Origin: an uncultured Clostridia bacterium
GTDB taxonomy: Bacteria > Bacillota > Clostridia > Christensenellales > UBA1242
DNA length: 5,191 nucleotides
Reading direction: 5' to 3'
Assembly: GCA_947630075.1 (NCBI GenBank)
Contig: CANRGF010000068.1
Location: 1-5,191, forward strand
In this document: piece after piece, positions 1 through 4,996 of the stretch
Layout: every line of letters begins with the position of its first letter
Numbering within the stretch: the stretch's first letter is position 1
The notes under the pieces: generated by a model
Told to the model about the DNA's origin: nothing
The model's input: the letters and a program-made list of their open reading frames with translations, nothing else
Database searches by the model: none
Position numbers and translations under genes: made by a program

Positions 1-426
1 GCAGATAAGGCGTTTAATCTGCTGCTTGAAGCCATGAAAAAACAAAACAAGGCGGGCGTTGCCAAGAGTGTGCTTGGCACAAAAGAAACCCTAATCTTAA
101 TTCGAGCTGTAGATGGCAAAATGCTTTTAAACACCATGTTTTTTGAAGAAGAAATTCAAGCAGCGCCCACCATCAAGCAAAGCAAATTATCAAAGAAAGA
201 ATTAGACCTTGCCTCTAGCCTTATTTCACAAATGACTGCCAAATTTGAAATAGATAAATTTAAAGATGAGTATAACGAAAAATTGAAGAAGGCAATTAAG
301 CGTAAGATTGCCGGCAACGACATTGTTGAGCCGAAAGAGAAAAAGCAAGGCGCAAGAATTATCAATATTATGGAAGCATTGCAAAAGAGCCTTAAGCCAG
401 AGAAAAAGCGTGTGAGGGCAAAATGA
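1..426 (+). CDS. ku: Ku DNA end-binding protein, C-terminal part (5' cut by window)
   Basis: Bacterial Ku is a homodimeric ring that threads onto double-strand DNA ends and recruits LigD in non-homologous end joining. The frame is open from base 1, before the first Met at 34, so the gene starts outside the window. The 141 visible residues are about half of a usual Ku of roughly 270-290. They match the family's C-terminal half: an 'ADKAFNLLLEAM' helix (1-12), the segment 'GVAKSVLGTKETLILIR' (19-35) followed by 'DGKMLLNTMFFEEEI', the 'ELDLASSLISQMT' helix (67-79), 'FKDEYNEKLKKAIKRKIAG' (87-105), and a late 'IINIMEALQKSL' helix (120-131). A short Lys/Arg-rich tail ends the protein, as in many bacterial Ku proteins where it aids DNA or LigD contact. 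It overlaps the downstream ligase gene by four bases (ATGA). The family call is confident; no promoter is visible because the 5' end is missing. Confidence 0.93.
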   Translation, partial: ADKAFNLLLEAMKKQNKAGVAKSVLGTKETLILIRAVDGKMLLNTMFFEEEIQAAPTIKQSKLSKKELDLASSLISQMTAKFEIDKFKDEYNEKLKKAIKRKIAGNDIVEPKEKKQGARIINIMEALQKSLKPEKKRVRAK

Positions 427-1817
427 AATTGGAAGCCTATAATGCAAAAAGAGATTTTAAAAACACAAGCGAGCCAAAAGGAAAAATCAAAAAGAGTTCA
501 CAAAAATTGCGATTTGTTATTCAGCATCATATGGCGAGAGCGGACCACTACGACTTTCGGCTAGAGCATGAAGGTGTGTTGCTAAGTTGGGCAGTTCCAA
601 AAGGTCTATCTGCCAACCCAAAAGATAAGCGTTTAGCTGTGAGAGTTGAGGACCACCCGTTAGATTATGTCAATTTTGAAGGCGTTATCCCAAAAGGGAA
701 CTATGGTGCAGGCAGCGTGCAAATATTTGACGAAGGCTTTTATTCCCCTTCGTTTGATTTCAATTACGGCTTAAAAAAGGGGAATTTAAAATTCACGCTC
801 TTTGGCAAGATTTTTAAAGGAGAATTTTCATTAATTAAAATGGACGAAAAAAACTGGCTGATTGTGAAAAGTGTTGATGAGTTTGCAAGGCAAATTCCAA
901 AGAGCGCCCCAAAGAAATTCTCCGTTCAGCTCGCCACTTTATCCAACGAAATTCCGTCTGGAAAAGATTGGGCATTTGAAATTAAATATGACGGCTATCG
1001 CATACTGGCACACAAAGAAAAAAACAAAGTTTGTTTGTTTTCAAGAAACAATGTGGATTATTCAAAAAAAATGCCATTAATCCACTCGGCTATTTCAAAA
1101 ATTAAGGCAAACTCTTTCGTGATAGATGGAGAAGTTGTGGCGTTTGACGCAGAAGGCAGAAGTGATTTTTCACTTCTAAATGAACGAATGAAAAATGGCA
1201 AAGAGATGAAGTATGTTGTGTTTGACTTGCTAGCGCTCAACGGCGAAGATTTGCGTGCCCTTCCACTAAAATCAAGGAAGGAAAAGTTGCGCTCTTTAAT
1301 AAATAAATCAAGCAAAGAAATCTTGTTCAGCAACCACATTCTTGCAAAAGGAAAAGAGTGTTTTAATTTCGCAAAAGAGCATAATTTAGAAGGCATAATG
1401 GCTAAAAAAATAAATTCACCTTATATTGGCAAGCGCACTGACGATTGGCTAAAAATCAAATGTTATCTCCGCCAAGAATTCGTGATATGCGGATTTTCAA
1501 CCAGCGCAAAAAATCCAGTTTTAAGCGCTCTCATTTTGGGCTATTTCAATGGCAAAAACCTTATTTATGCGGGCAAGGTGGGCACGGGTTTTGACGAAAA
1601 AGAAAAACAACTTCTTACCTCCACTCTTTCAAAAATCAAGCAAGAGAACGAAAATTTCAGCCGTAAGTTTAAAGAAAAAATCATTTGGGTTAAACCTAAA
1701 TTGGTTGCAGAGATTCAATTTGCAGAACTCACTCGCGATAAAATTTTGCGTCAGCCTAGTTTTATTGGGCTTAGAGAGGATAAAAAAGCAAAAGATGTTC
1801 ATTTGGAGGTGAAATGA
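423..1817 (+). CDS. ligD: LigD-type phosphoesterase-ATP-dependent DNA ligase (PE-LIG, no polymerase domain)
   Basis: This 464-residue protein should clean 3' ends and seal double-strand breaks with ATP, working with Ku. Residues about 25-150 form the LigD 3'-phosphoesterase domain: 'FVIQHHMARADHYDFRLE' (31-48) and 'VEDHPLDY' (75-82) supply H36, H42, D44, R46 and H78, which line up with the metal and phosphate ligands known from Pseudomonas LigD (H42, H48, D50, R52, H84). Residues about 165-350 are the nucleotidyltransferase domain: motif I EIKYDG with adenylated Lys188, motif Ia around S207-R208, motif III DGE with Glu237, motif IIIa around F267-D268, motif IV EGIMAK (323-328) and motif V DWLKIK (341-346). 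An OB-fold follows, about 350-464. The start ATG at 423 has a GAGGG at 414-418 and lies inside the Ku stop. Nothing of the polymerase domain is present; it is in the next gene. The catalytic residues all appear intact. Confidence 0.95.
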   Translation: MKLEAYNAKRDFKNTSEPKGKIKKSSQKLRFVIQHHMARADHYDFRLEHEGVLLSWAVPKGLSANPKDKRLAVRVEDHPLDYVNFEGVIPKGNYGAGSVQIFDEGFYSPSFDFNYGLKKGNLKFTLFGKIFKGEFSLIKMDEKNWLIVKSVDEFARQIPKSAPKKFSVQLATLSNEIPSGKDWAFEIKYDGYRILAHKEKNKVCLFSRNNVDYSKKMPLIHSAISKIKANSFVIDGEVVAFDAEGRSDFSLLNERMKNGKEMKYVVFDLLALNGEDLRALPLKSRKEKLRSLINKSSKEILFSNHILAKGKECFNFAKEHNLEGIMAKKINSPYIGKRTDDWLKIKCYLRQEFVICGFSTSAKNPVLSALILGYFNGKNLIYAGKVGTGFDEKEKQLLTSTLSKIKQENENFSRKFKEKIIWVKPKLVAEIQFAELTRDKILRQPSFIGLREDKKAKDVHLEVK

Positions 1818-2596
1818 TTAAAATTTCTCATCCGGATAAGCAACTCTTTAAAAAGGACAAACTTTCAAAACTTGATTTGGCAATTTATTATAACGAAATT
1901 GCCCCGCTTATGTTGAAGCAAATTCGCAATCGCCCACTCAGCGTTATCCGTTGCCATGTTGAAGCTAATGATAGTTGTTTTTTCAAAAAACATCCTAGCC
2001 AAGAAAAGGAATATGTTGAAACATTTTTCGATGGAGAAGATGAATATTTTTATGTTCGCACAAAATCGCAATTAGTTTATCAAGTGCAATTAGGCACAGT
2101 GGAGTTTCATATCTGGGGAAGCAAATATCCACGCATTGATTCCCCTAATTTGATGGTGTTTGACCTCGACCCAGACGAAGCCCTTCCAATAAAAAAACTG
2201 CGAGAAGCCACTCTGTTGGTTAAACAAACTCTCACGAAATTAAATCTAAACCCACAATTAAAAACTAGCGGTGGAAAAGGCTATCATATATATCTAAACA
2301 TTTCAAAAAAGATGGATTGGCAAGCCTTCTCAAATTTGGCAAAAGAAATAGCATTGTTGATTGAAAGCGAACATCCAAAAATTTTCACCACTAGCATAAA
2401 AAAGTCAAGCAGAAAAAATAAAATTTTTATCGACTATCTTAGAAACAAAAAAGGTTCAACTTGTGTTGCCCCTTTCTCTGTGCGTGCACGAGCAGGCGCA
2501 CCTATATCTTTCCCAATTCCTTGGGACAAATTGTTTGAAATCACGCCAAATGAAATAACCATAAAAAATTATAAAAACTATTTGGACAAAACATAA
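1814..2596 (+). CDS. ligD: Stand-alone LigD-type polymerase/primase domain (PolDom)
   Basis: This 260-residue protein is a complete LigD polymerase domain of the archaeo-eukaryotic primase superfamily, the enzyme that fills gaps at broken ends, with a known family preference for ribonucleotides. Visible motifs in order are the N-terminal 'HPDKQLFKKDKLSKLDLAIYY' type start (6-26), 'FFKKHP' (56-61), 'EFHIWGS' (97-103), motif I 'VFDLDP' with metal ligands D117 and D119, motif II 'SGGKGYH' (152-158) with H158, motif III 'FIDYLRN' with D207, and 'SVRARAGAPIS' (222-232). No ligase or phosphoesterase domain is attached. The ATG at 1814 overlaps the stop of the PE-LIG gene as ATGA and follows GGAGGT at 1805-1810, only three bases away. 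Overlap and order imply coupled translation and one end-joining complex. No terminator is seen after the stop, so read-through into the collagen-like gene is possible. The symbol ligD refers to the domain; a separate name may be preferred. Confidence 0.93.
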   Translation: MIKISHPDKQLFKKDKLSKLDLAIYYNEIAPLMLKQIRNRPLSVIRCHVEANDSCFFKKHPSQEKEYVETFFDGEDEYFYVRTKSQLVYQVQLGTVEFHIWGSKYPRIDSPNLMVFDLDPDEALPIKKLREATLLVKQTLTKLNLNPQLKTSGGKGYHIYLNISKKMDWQAFSNLAKEIALLIESEHPKIFTTSIKKSSRKNKIFIDYLRNKKGSTCVAPFSVRARAGAPISFPIPWDKLFEITPNEITIKNYKNYLDKT

Positions 2597-2628
2597 ACAA
2601 ATTTCTCTTTTGCTCATAGTATGTATTA

Positions 2629-2643
2629 GGTGGAAATTCCACC
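2629..2643. repeat. 15-bp interrupted palindrome in the leader of the collagen-like gene
   Basis: GGTGGAA and TTCCACC are perfect inverted arms around a single central A. The element ends three bases before the AAGGAG ribosome binding site. As DNA it has the shape of a dimeric repressor operator. As RNA it could form a GGUGG/CCACC stem with a five-base loop beside the Shine-Dalgarno. It has no U-tract, so it is not a terminator. Its function is inferred only. Confidence 0.5.
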
Positions 2644-2646
2644 ATT

Positions 2647-2652
2647 AAGGAG
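2647..2652 (+). promoter_or_regulatory. Ribosome binding site fixing the collagen-like gene start
   Basis: AAGGAG lies four bases before the ATG at 2657. An in-frame GTG at 2630 would add nine residues, but it has no comparable site and lies inside the palindrome, so the ATG is chosen. Confidence 0.75.
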
Positions 2653-2656
2653 AATT

Positions 2657-3361
2657 ATGAGTTGTTGTTTTAACAATTTTAATAGCTGCTGCAATCGTCC
2701 TATAATGCCTTTCCCAATAAATCAAGGCGGATCAAATGTGGATAGAATAATATTCACAGGCATCACCGGCCCAACCGGTCCGCAAGGTCCAATCGGTCCA
2801 GCTGGGCCACAAGGTCCTATTGGTCCAACTGGCTTAACCGGACTTACAGGACCTACTGGTCCAACTGGTCCTGCTGGTCCTACCGGTCCTATCGGGCCTA
2901 CAGGATTAACGGGCCCAACCGGTCCAACTGGTGCAACCGGCCCAACCGGTCCTACCGGCCCTGCTGGCGAAACTCCAACAGTTTCTGCTGCCACTTTCAG
3001 TGCAACGGGTGCAGCTGATGCTCCGTTGACCTTGTCTGCAGAAACCGAATATCCGACCGCTCAAACAGACATTGTGTTGGACGGCACCGACAACAACATT
3101 GACCTAACTGCTGGCAGTTATATTGTTAGTTATGGCACAATCGGCACAACCACAGACACAAACGCTCCTTCAATCAGTTTGACTGTGAACGGCACTCCTG
3201 TACCATCTTCCACAAGAACAGGAGTTGCAAACGGCACAACTGGTTTAAACGGCGTTTATATTGTCAACTTGCCTGCTGACGGCACGCTTGGCCTTGCTGT
3301 AACACAAAATGCCGCTATAACCTACGATGACAGTTATTTGACGATTCAAAAGCTATCTTAA
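2657..3361 (+). CDS. Collagen-like glycine-repeat protein with BclA-like C-terminal domain
   Basis: The product has 234 residues in three parts. Residues 1-34 are Cys- and Asn-rich ('MSCCFNNFNSCCNRP', with Cys pairs at 3-4 and 11-12). Residues 35-106 are 24 uninterrupted Gly-X-Y triplets, mostly GPT, GPI, GPA, GPQ and GLT, which should form a collagen triple helix. Residues 107-234 are a Thr/Ala/Asn-rich, beta-rich segment ('GSYIVSYGT', 'SISLTVNGTPV', 'SYLTIQKLS') resembling the C-terminal trimerising domain of BclA-type exosporium glycoproteins, a TNF-like fold. No signal peptide, membrane helix or LPXTG anchor is visible. This fits spore-surface assembly from the mother cell better than ordinary secretion, but that is an inference. 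Thr in the repeat is a known glycosylation site in BclA-like proteins. The gene follows the end-joining operon by 60 bases and ends just before a strong terminator. The collagen assignment is certain; the spore-coat role is moderately likely. Confidence 0.88.
   Translation: MSCCFNNFNSCCNRPIMPFPINQGGSNVDRIIFTGITGPTGPQGPIGPAGPQGPIGPTGLTGLTGPTGPTGPAGPTGPIGPTGLTGPTGPTGATGPTGPTGPAGETPTVSAATFSATGAADAPLTLSAETEYPTAQTDIVLDGTDNNIDLTAGSYIVSYGTIGTTTDTNAPSISLTVNGTPVPSSTRTGVANGTTGLNGVYIVNLPADGTLGLAVTQNAAITYDDSYLTIQKLS
2759..2974 (+). repeat. Collagen-type 9-bp repeat tract (24 Gly-X-Y codon triplets)
   Basis: Twenty-four consecutive in-frame GGN-NNN-NNN units encode the triple-helical part of the protein. 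Most are variants of GGT-CCA-ACT or GGC-CCA-ACC, so the tract is clearly richer in G+C than its surroundings. Synonymous variation between units (GGT/GGC/GGA, CCA/CCT, ACC/ACT/ACA) shows selection on the protein pattern rather than recent DNA duplication, although tract length in such genes often varies between strains. Confidence 0.9.
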
Positions 3362-3375
3362 AATTGGATGTAACG

Positions 3376-3402
3376 AAAAACCGCCAGCACGGCGGTTTTT
3401 TT
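3376..3402 (+). terminator. Rho-independent terminator, probably bidirectional
   Basis: The arms AAAAACCGCC (3376-3385) and GGCGGTTTTT (3391-3400) pair perfectly around the loop AGCAC, and seven T's run from 3396 to 3402. It lies 15 bases after the stop of the collagen-like gene. The run of A's on the left arm gives a T-tract on the opposite strand, so it can also end the convergent hydrolase transcript, whose stop codon is about 70 bases away. Confidence 0.92.
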
Positions 3403-3469
3403 ATTCAATCACAAAATTGTGCGGAAAAATTAATTAAAAAAGTTAAAATTTTTATTATTTTTTGAAGTT

Positions 3470-4438
3470 TTATAAATTTCCTTTATAAAATTCTTCAATC
3501 TTATCAAAAGGAATTATATCCTTCTTGTCATATAAATCTGTGTGCACAGCCTTAGGCACAATCAAAAGCTGTTTGTTTTTGCCCTTTAATTTTTTGAAAG
3601 CATCTTGTGAAAAATATTTAGAATGAGCTTTATCTCCATGAATAACGAGCACTGCACTTTTTATTTCGCCTGCATAAGATAAGATTGGCATATTTATAAA
3701 CGACAAAGCAGAAGTGAAATTCCAGCCGTCATTTGAGTTGAGCGAACGCTTGTGATATCCCCTCTTTGTTTTATAATAATCAAAATAGTCTTTCACAAAT
3801 TGTGGGGCATCTTTTGGAAGTGGGTCTGCCACTCCACCCGCTCTTAAATATGAACCATTTTTGAAATCTATTGTGCGTTGAGCATTCAATTTCTCTTTTA
3901 AAGCCAACCTATCTTTTGGAGTGTTGTTGGCATCAAAATAACCATTGGCGTTTACTCTGCTCATGTCGTACATAGTTGATGTAACAGTGGCTTTAATGCG
4001 AGTGTCGATTGCCGCAGCATTGATTGCCATTCCTCCCCAGCCGCATATACCTAGAATGCCAATTTTATCTGGATCTGCTTTGCCATAATTAGATAAGAAG
4101 TCCACAGCCGCACAAAAATCCTCAGTGTTTATGTCTGGCGAAGCCACATATCTTGGCTCTCCTCCGCTTTCTCCCGTGAAAGACGGGTCAAACGCAATAG
4201 TCAAAAATCCTCTTTCTGCCAACTCTTGAGCATACAGCCCAGACGATTGTTCCTTCACCGCTCCAAACGGACCGCAAACCGCAATGGCGGGCAATCTCCC
4301 AGATGAAATTTTAGGCTCATACAAATCCGCAGCAAGCGTGATGCCATAGCGATTAGGGAACGAAACTTTTTTATGATTAACCCTAGTGCTCTTTTCAAAC
4401 ACTTTATCCCACCTTGTGGTCAAATTCAATTCTTCCAT
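3470..4438 (-). CDS. Alpha/beta hydrolase (dienelactone hydrolase / YcjY-like family)
   Basis: This is a 322-residue cytoplasmic alpha/beta-hydrolase of unknown substrate. Visible features are the early strand 'VSFPNRYGITLAADLYEP' (25-42), an oxyanion-region 'VCGPFGAVKEQSSGLYAQELAERGF' (54-78), 'AFDPSFTGESGGEPR' (82-96), the nucleophile-elbow region 'GILGICGWGGMAINAAA' (127-143), the segment 'STMYDMSRV' (154-162), 'VLVIHGDKAHSKYFS' (263-277) and the likely catalytic histidine in 'AVHTDLYD' (His299). The elbow carries Cys132 and Trp134 and no serine, so the nucleophile is uncertain; Cys would resemble dienelactone hydrolase. The start at 4438 is chosen because GGAGG lies five bases upstream and a TATAAT sits inside the 16-codon extension that an ATG at 4486 would give. 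No signal peptide is seen. The gene is divergent from the metal regulator and converges on the collagen-like gene; neither neighbour reveals its substrate. Confidence 0.87.
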   Translation of the reverse strand: MEELNLTTRWDKVFEKSTRVNHKKVSFPNRYGITLAADLYEPKISSGRLPAIAVCGPFGAVKEQSSGLYAQELAERGFLTIAFDPSFTGESGGEPRYVASPDINTEDFCAAVDFLSNYGKADPDKIGILGICGWGGMAINAAAIDTRIKATVTSTMYDMSRVNANGYFDANNTPKDRLALKEKLNAQRTIDFKNGSYLRAGGVADPLPKDAPQFVKDYFDYYKTKRGYHKRSLNSNDGWNFTSALSFINMPILSYAGEIKSAVLVIHGDKAHSKYFSQDAFKKLKGKNKQLLIVPKAVHTDLYDKKDIIPFDKIEEFYKGNL

Positions 4439-4443
4439 ATGCC

Positions 4444-4448
4444 CCTCC
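4444..4448 (-). promoter_or_regulatory. Ribosome binding site fixing the hydrolase start
   Basis: On the minus strand GGAGG (within GGAGGGGC) precedes the ATG at 4438 by five bases. The more distant in-frame ATG at 4486 has only A/T-rich sequence before it and no Shine-Dalgarno. Confidence 0.8.
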
Positions 4449-4454
4449 AAATTG

Positions 4455-4463
4455 ATTATAGCA
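4455..4463 (-). promoter_or_regulatory. Candidate extended -10 promoter for the hydrolase
   Basis: The minus strand reads TGCTATAAT, a perfect -10 hexamer with the TGn extension. No good -35 lies 17-18 bases upstream, which an extended -10 can tolerate. Transcription would begin near 4448, leaving a leader of about ten bases that is little more than the ribosome binding site. Confidence 0.4.
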
Positions 4464-4521
4464 AAAATTTCATAAAACTCATTCAATTTTTATGTTTTTT
4501 TATAAAATTTTAATAAAAATC

Positions 4522-4540
4522 TAAATTTTTTAAAAATTTA
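4522..4540. promoter_or_regulatory. A/T-only inverted repeat, possible UP element
   Basis: TAAATTTTT and AAAAATTTA are perfect inverted arms around a central T. The segment lies about 11-30 bases upstream of the -35 box of the metal-regulator promoter, where alternating A- and T-tracts commonly act as UP elements contacting the RNA polymerase alpha subunits. The surrounding stretch from about 4487 to 4550 is almost pure A/T and holds no gene. Confidence 0.35.
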
Positions 4541-4551
4541 CTATAAAACCA

Positions 4552-4581
4552 TTGACAGTTGAACATAAATTCAATTATAAT
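4552..4581 (+). promoter_or_regulatory. Sigma-A-type promoter of the arsR-cation ATPase operon
   Basis: A consensus TTGACA (4552-4557) and a consensus TATAAT (4576-4581) are separated by 18 bases. Transcription would start near 4588, giving a leader of roughly 28 bases before the ATG at 4616. The spacer contains the operator described separately, so repressor binding would directly block polymerase. Confidence 0.85.
4559..4574. promoter_or_regulatory. ArsR/SmtB-type operator between -35 and -10
   Basis: TTGAA and TTCAA are inverted arms around CATAAA. The core matches the TGAA-N6-TTCA pattern of operators bound by SmtB/CzrA/CadC-type repressors. Its place between the two promoter hexamers, directly upstream of an ArsR-family gene, supports autoregulation with metal-induced release. 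Confidence 0.75.
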
Positions 4582-4583
4582 GG

Positions 4584-4599
4584 TTGAATAAGTTGTCAA
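4584..4599. promoter_or_regulatory. Second, imperfect ArsR-type operator at the transcription start
   Basis: TTGA and TCAA arms flank an eight-base centre. The core reads TGAA-TAAGTT-GTCA, one mismatch from the TGAA-N6-TTCA pattern. Its centre is 25 bases from that of the first operator and covers the predicted start of transcription. Binding is inferred. Confidence 0.45.
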
Positions 4600-4615
4600 C
4601 TATTATGGAGGGAGT

Positions 4616-4996
4616 ATGACGAAATGCAAATGCGCAATTTGTGATTGCAACACAATTCACGATGAGCAGGTTAAGCTTGTTAAAAAGAAAATGCTAGACG
4701 ATGAGAGTTTGATGGACATCGCAGATTTTTATAAGGCTTTGGCGGATAGCACAAGGATTAAAATAATCAATGCGCTCGAAAAGAGCGAACTTTGTGTGTG
4801 CGACATATCTGCCCTATTAAACATGACGAAGTCTGCCATCTCTCATCAGTTGCAAAATTTAAAAGAGATGAGGCTGATTAAAGGGCGCAAGTCAGGCAAA
4901 GAAGTTATATATTCTCTGGCAGACGACCATGTTCGCCAAGTGTTTGAAATAAGCATGCAGCACATTAAGGAGGCAAAGCGTGAAAGTAAAGGTTAA
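4616..4996 (+). CDS. ArsR/SmtB-family metal-sensing repressor (CadC-like)
   Basis: This 126-residue winged-helix repressor should block its own operon and release DNA when it binds metal. The helix-turn-helix spans about 61-88, with recognition helix 'TKSAISHQLQNL' (71-82), followed by the wing 'KGRKSGKEVIYSL' (89-101). Two metal sites of the family are visible. The alpha-3N type has Cys60 and Cys62 in 'ELCVCD' plus N-terminal Cys4, Cys6, Cys9 and Cys11, as in CadC. The alpha-5 type has Asp103, His105, His116 and Glu119, the same spacing as SmtB. This suggests Cd/Pb/Zn sensing rather than arsenic. The ATG at 4616 follows GGAGGGAG (4607-4614). A strong promoter with an embedded operator lies just upstream. 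The 3' end overlaps the start of a Zn/Cd-type ATPase gene, its likely target. The exact metal cannot be fixed from sequence, so no gene symbol is given. Confidence 0.93.
   Translation: MTKCKCAICDCNTIHDEQVKLVKKKMLDDESLMDIADFYKALADSTRIKIINALEKSELCVCDISALLNMTKSAISHQLQNLKEMRLIKGRKSGKEVIYSLADDHVRQVFEISMQHIKEAKRESKG

Noticed and set aside
1058..1396. Minus-strand 112-codon frame inside the ligase gene
   Set aside because: It lies wholly within the conserved ligase domain coding sequence, resembles no family I recognise and has no supporting start signals.
2630..2656. GTG start for the collagen-like gene nine codons earlier
   Set aside because: The strong AAGGAG at 2647-2652 serves the ATG at 2657. 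The GTG lies within the palindrome and has no Shine-Dalgarno.
2759..2974. Tandem repeats as a CRISPR array or satellite
   Set aside because: The unit is 9 bp, stays in frame, varies at synonymous positions and encodes Gly-X-Y, so it is a collagen coding tract with no spacers.
2722..2994. Minus-strand reading frame rich in Pro-Val-Gly repeats
   Set aside because: It is the exact antisense of the Gly-X-Y tract, where GGT-CCA-type codons read as Gly/Pro on the other strand. It has no ribosome binding site and the plus-strand gene is complete.
3411..3422. CACAA-AA-TTGTG as a separate terminator for the hydrolase
   Set aside because: The stem is only five pairs with a two-base loop and no T-tract on the minus strand. 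The bidirectional hairpin at 3376-3402 is far stronger.
4439..4486. Sixteen-codon N-terminal extension of the hydrolase
   Set aside because: The GGAGG at 4448-4444 and the TATAAT at 4460-4455 both lie inside the extension, and the ATG at 4486 has no ribosome binding site.
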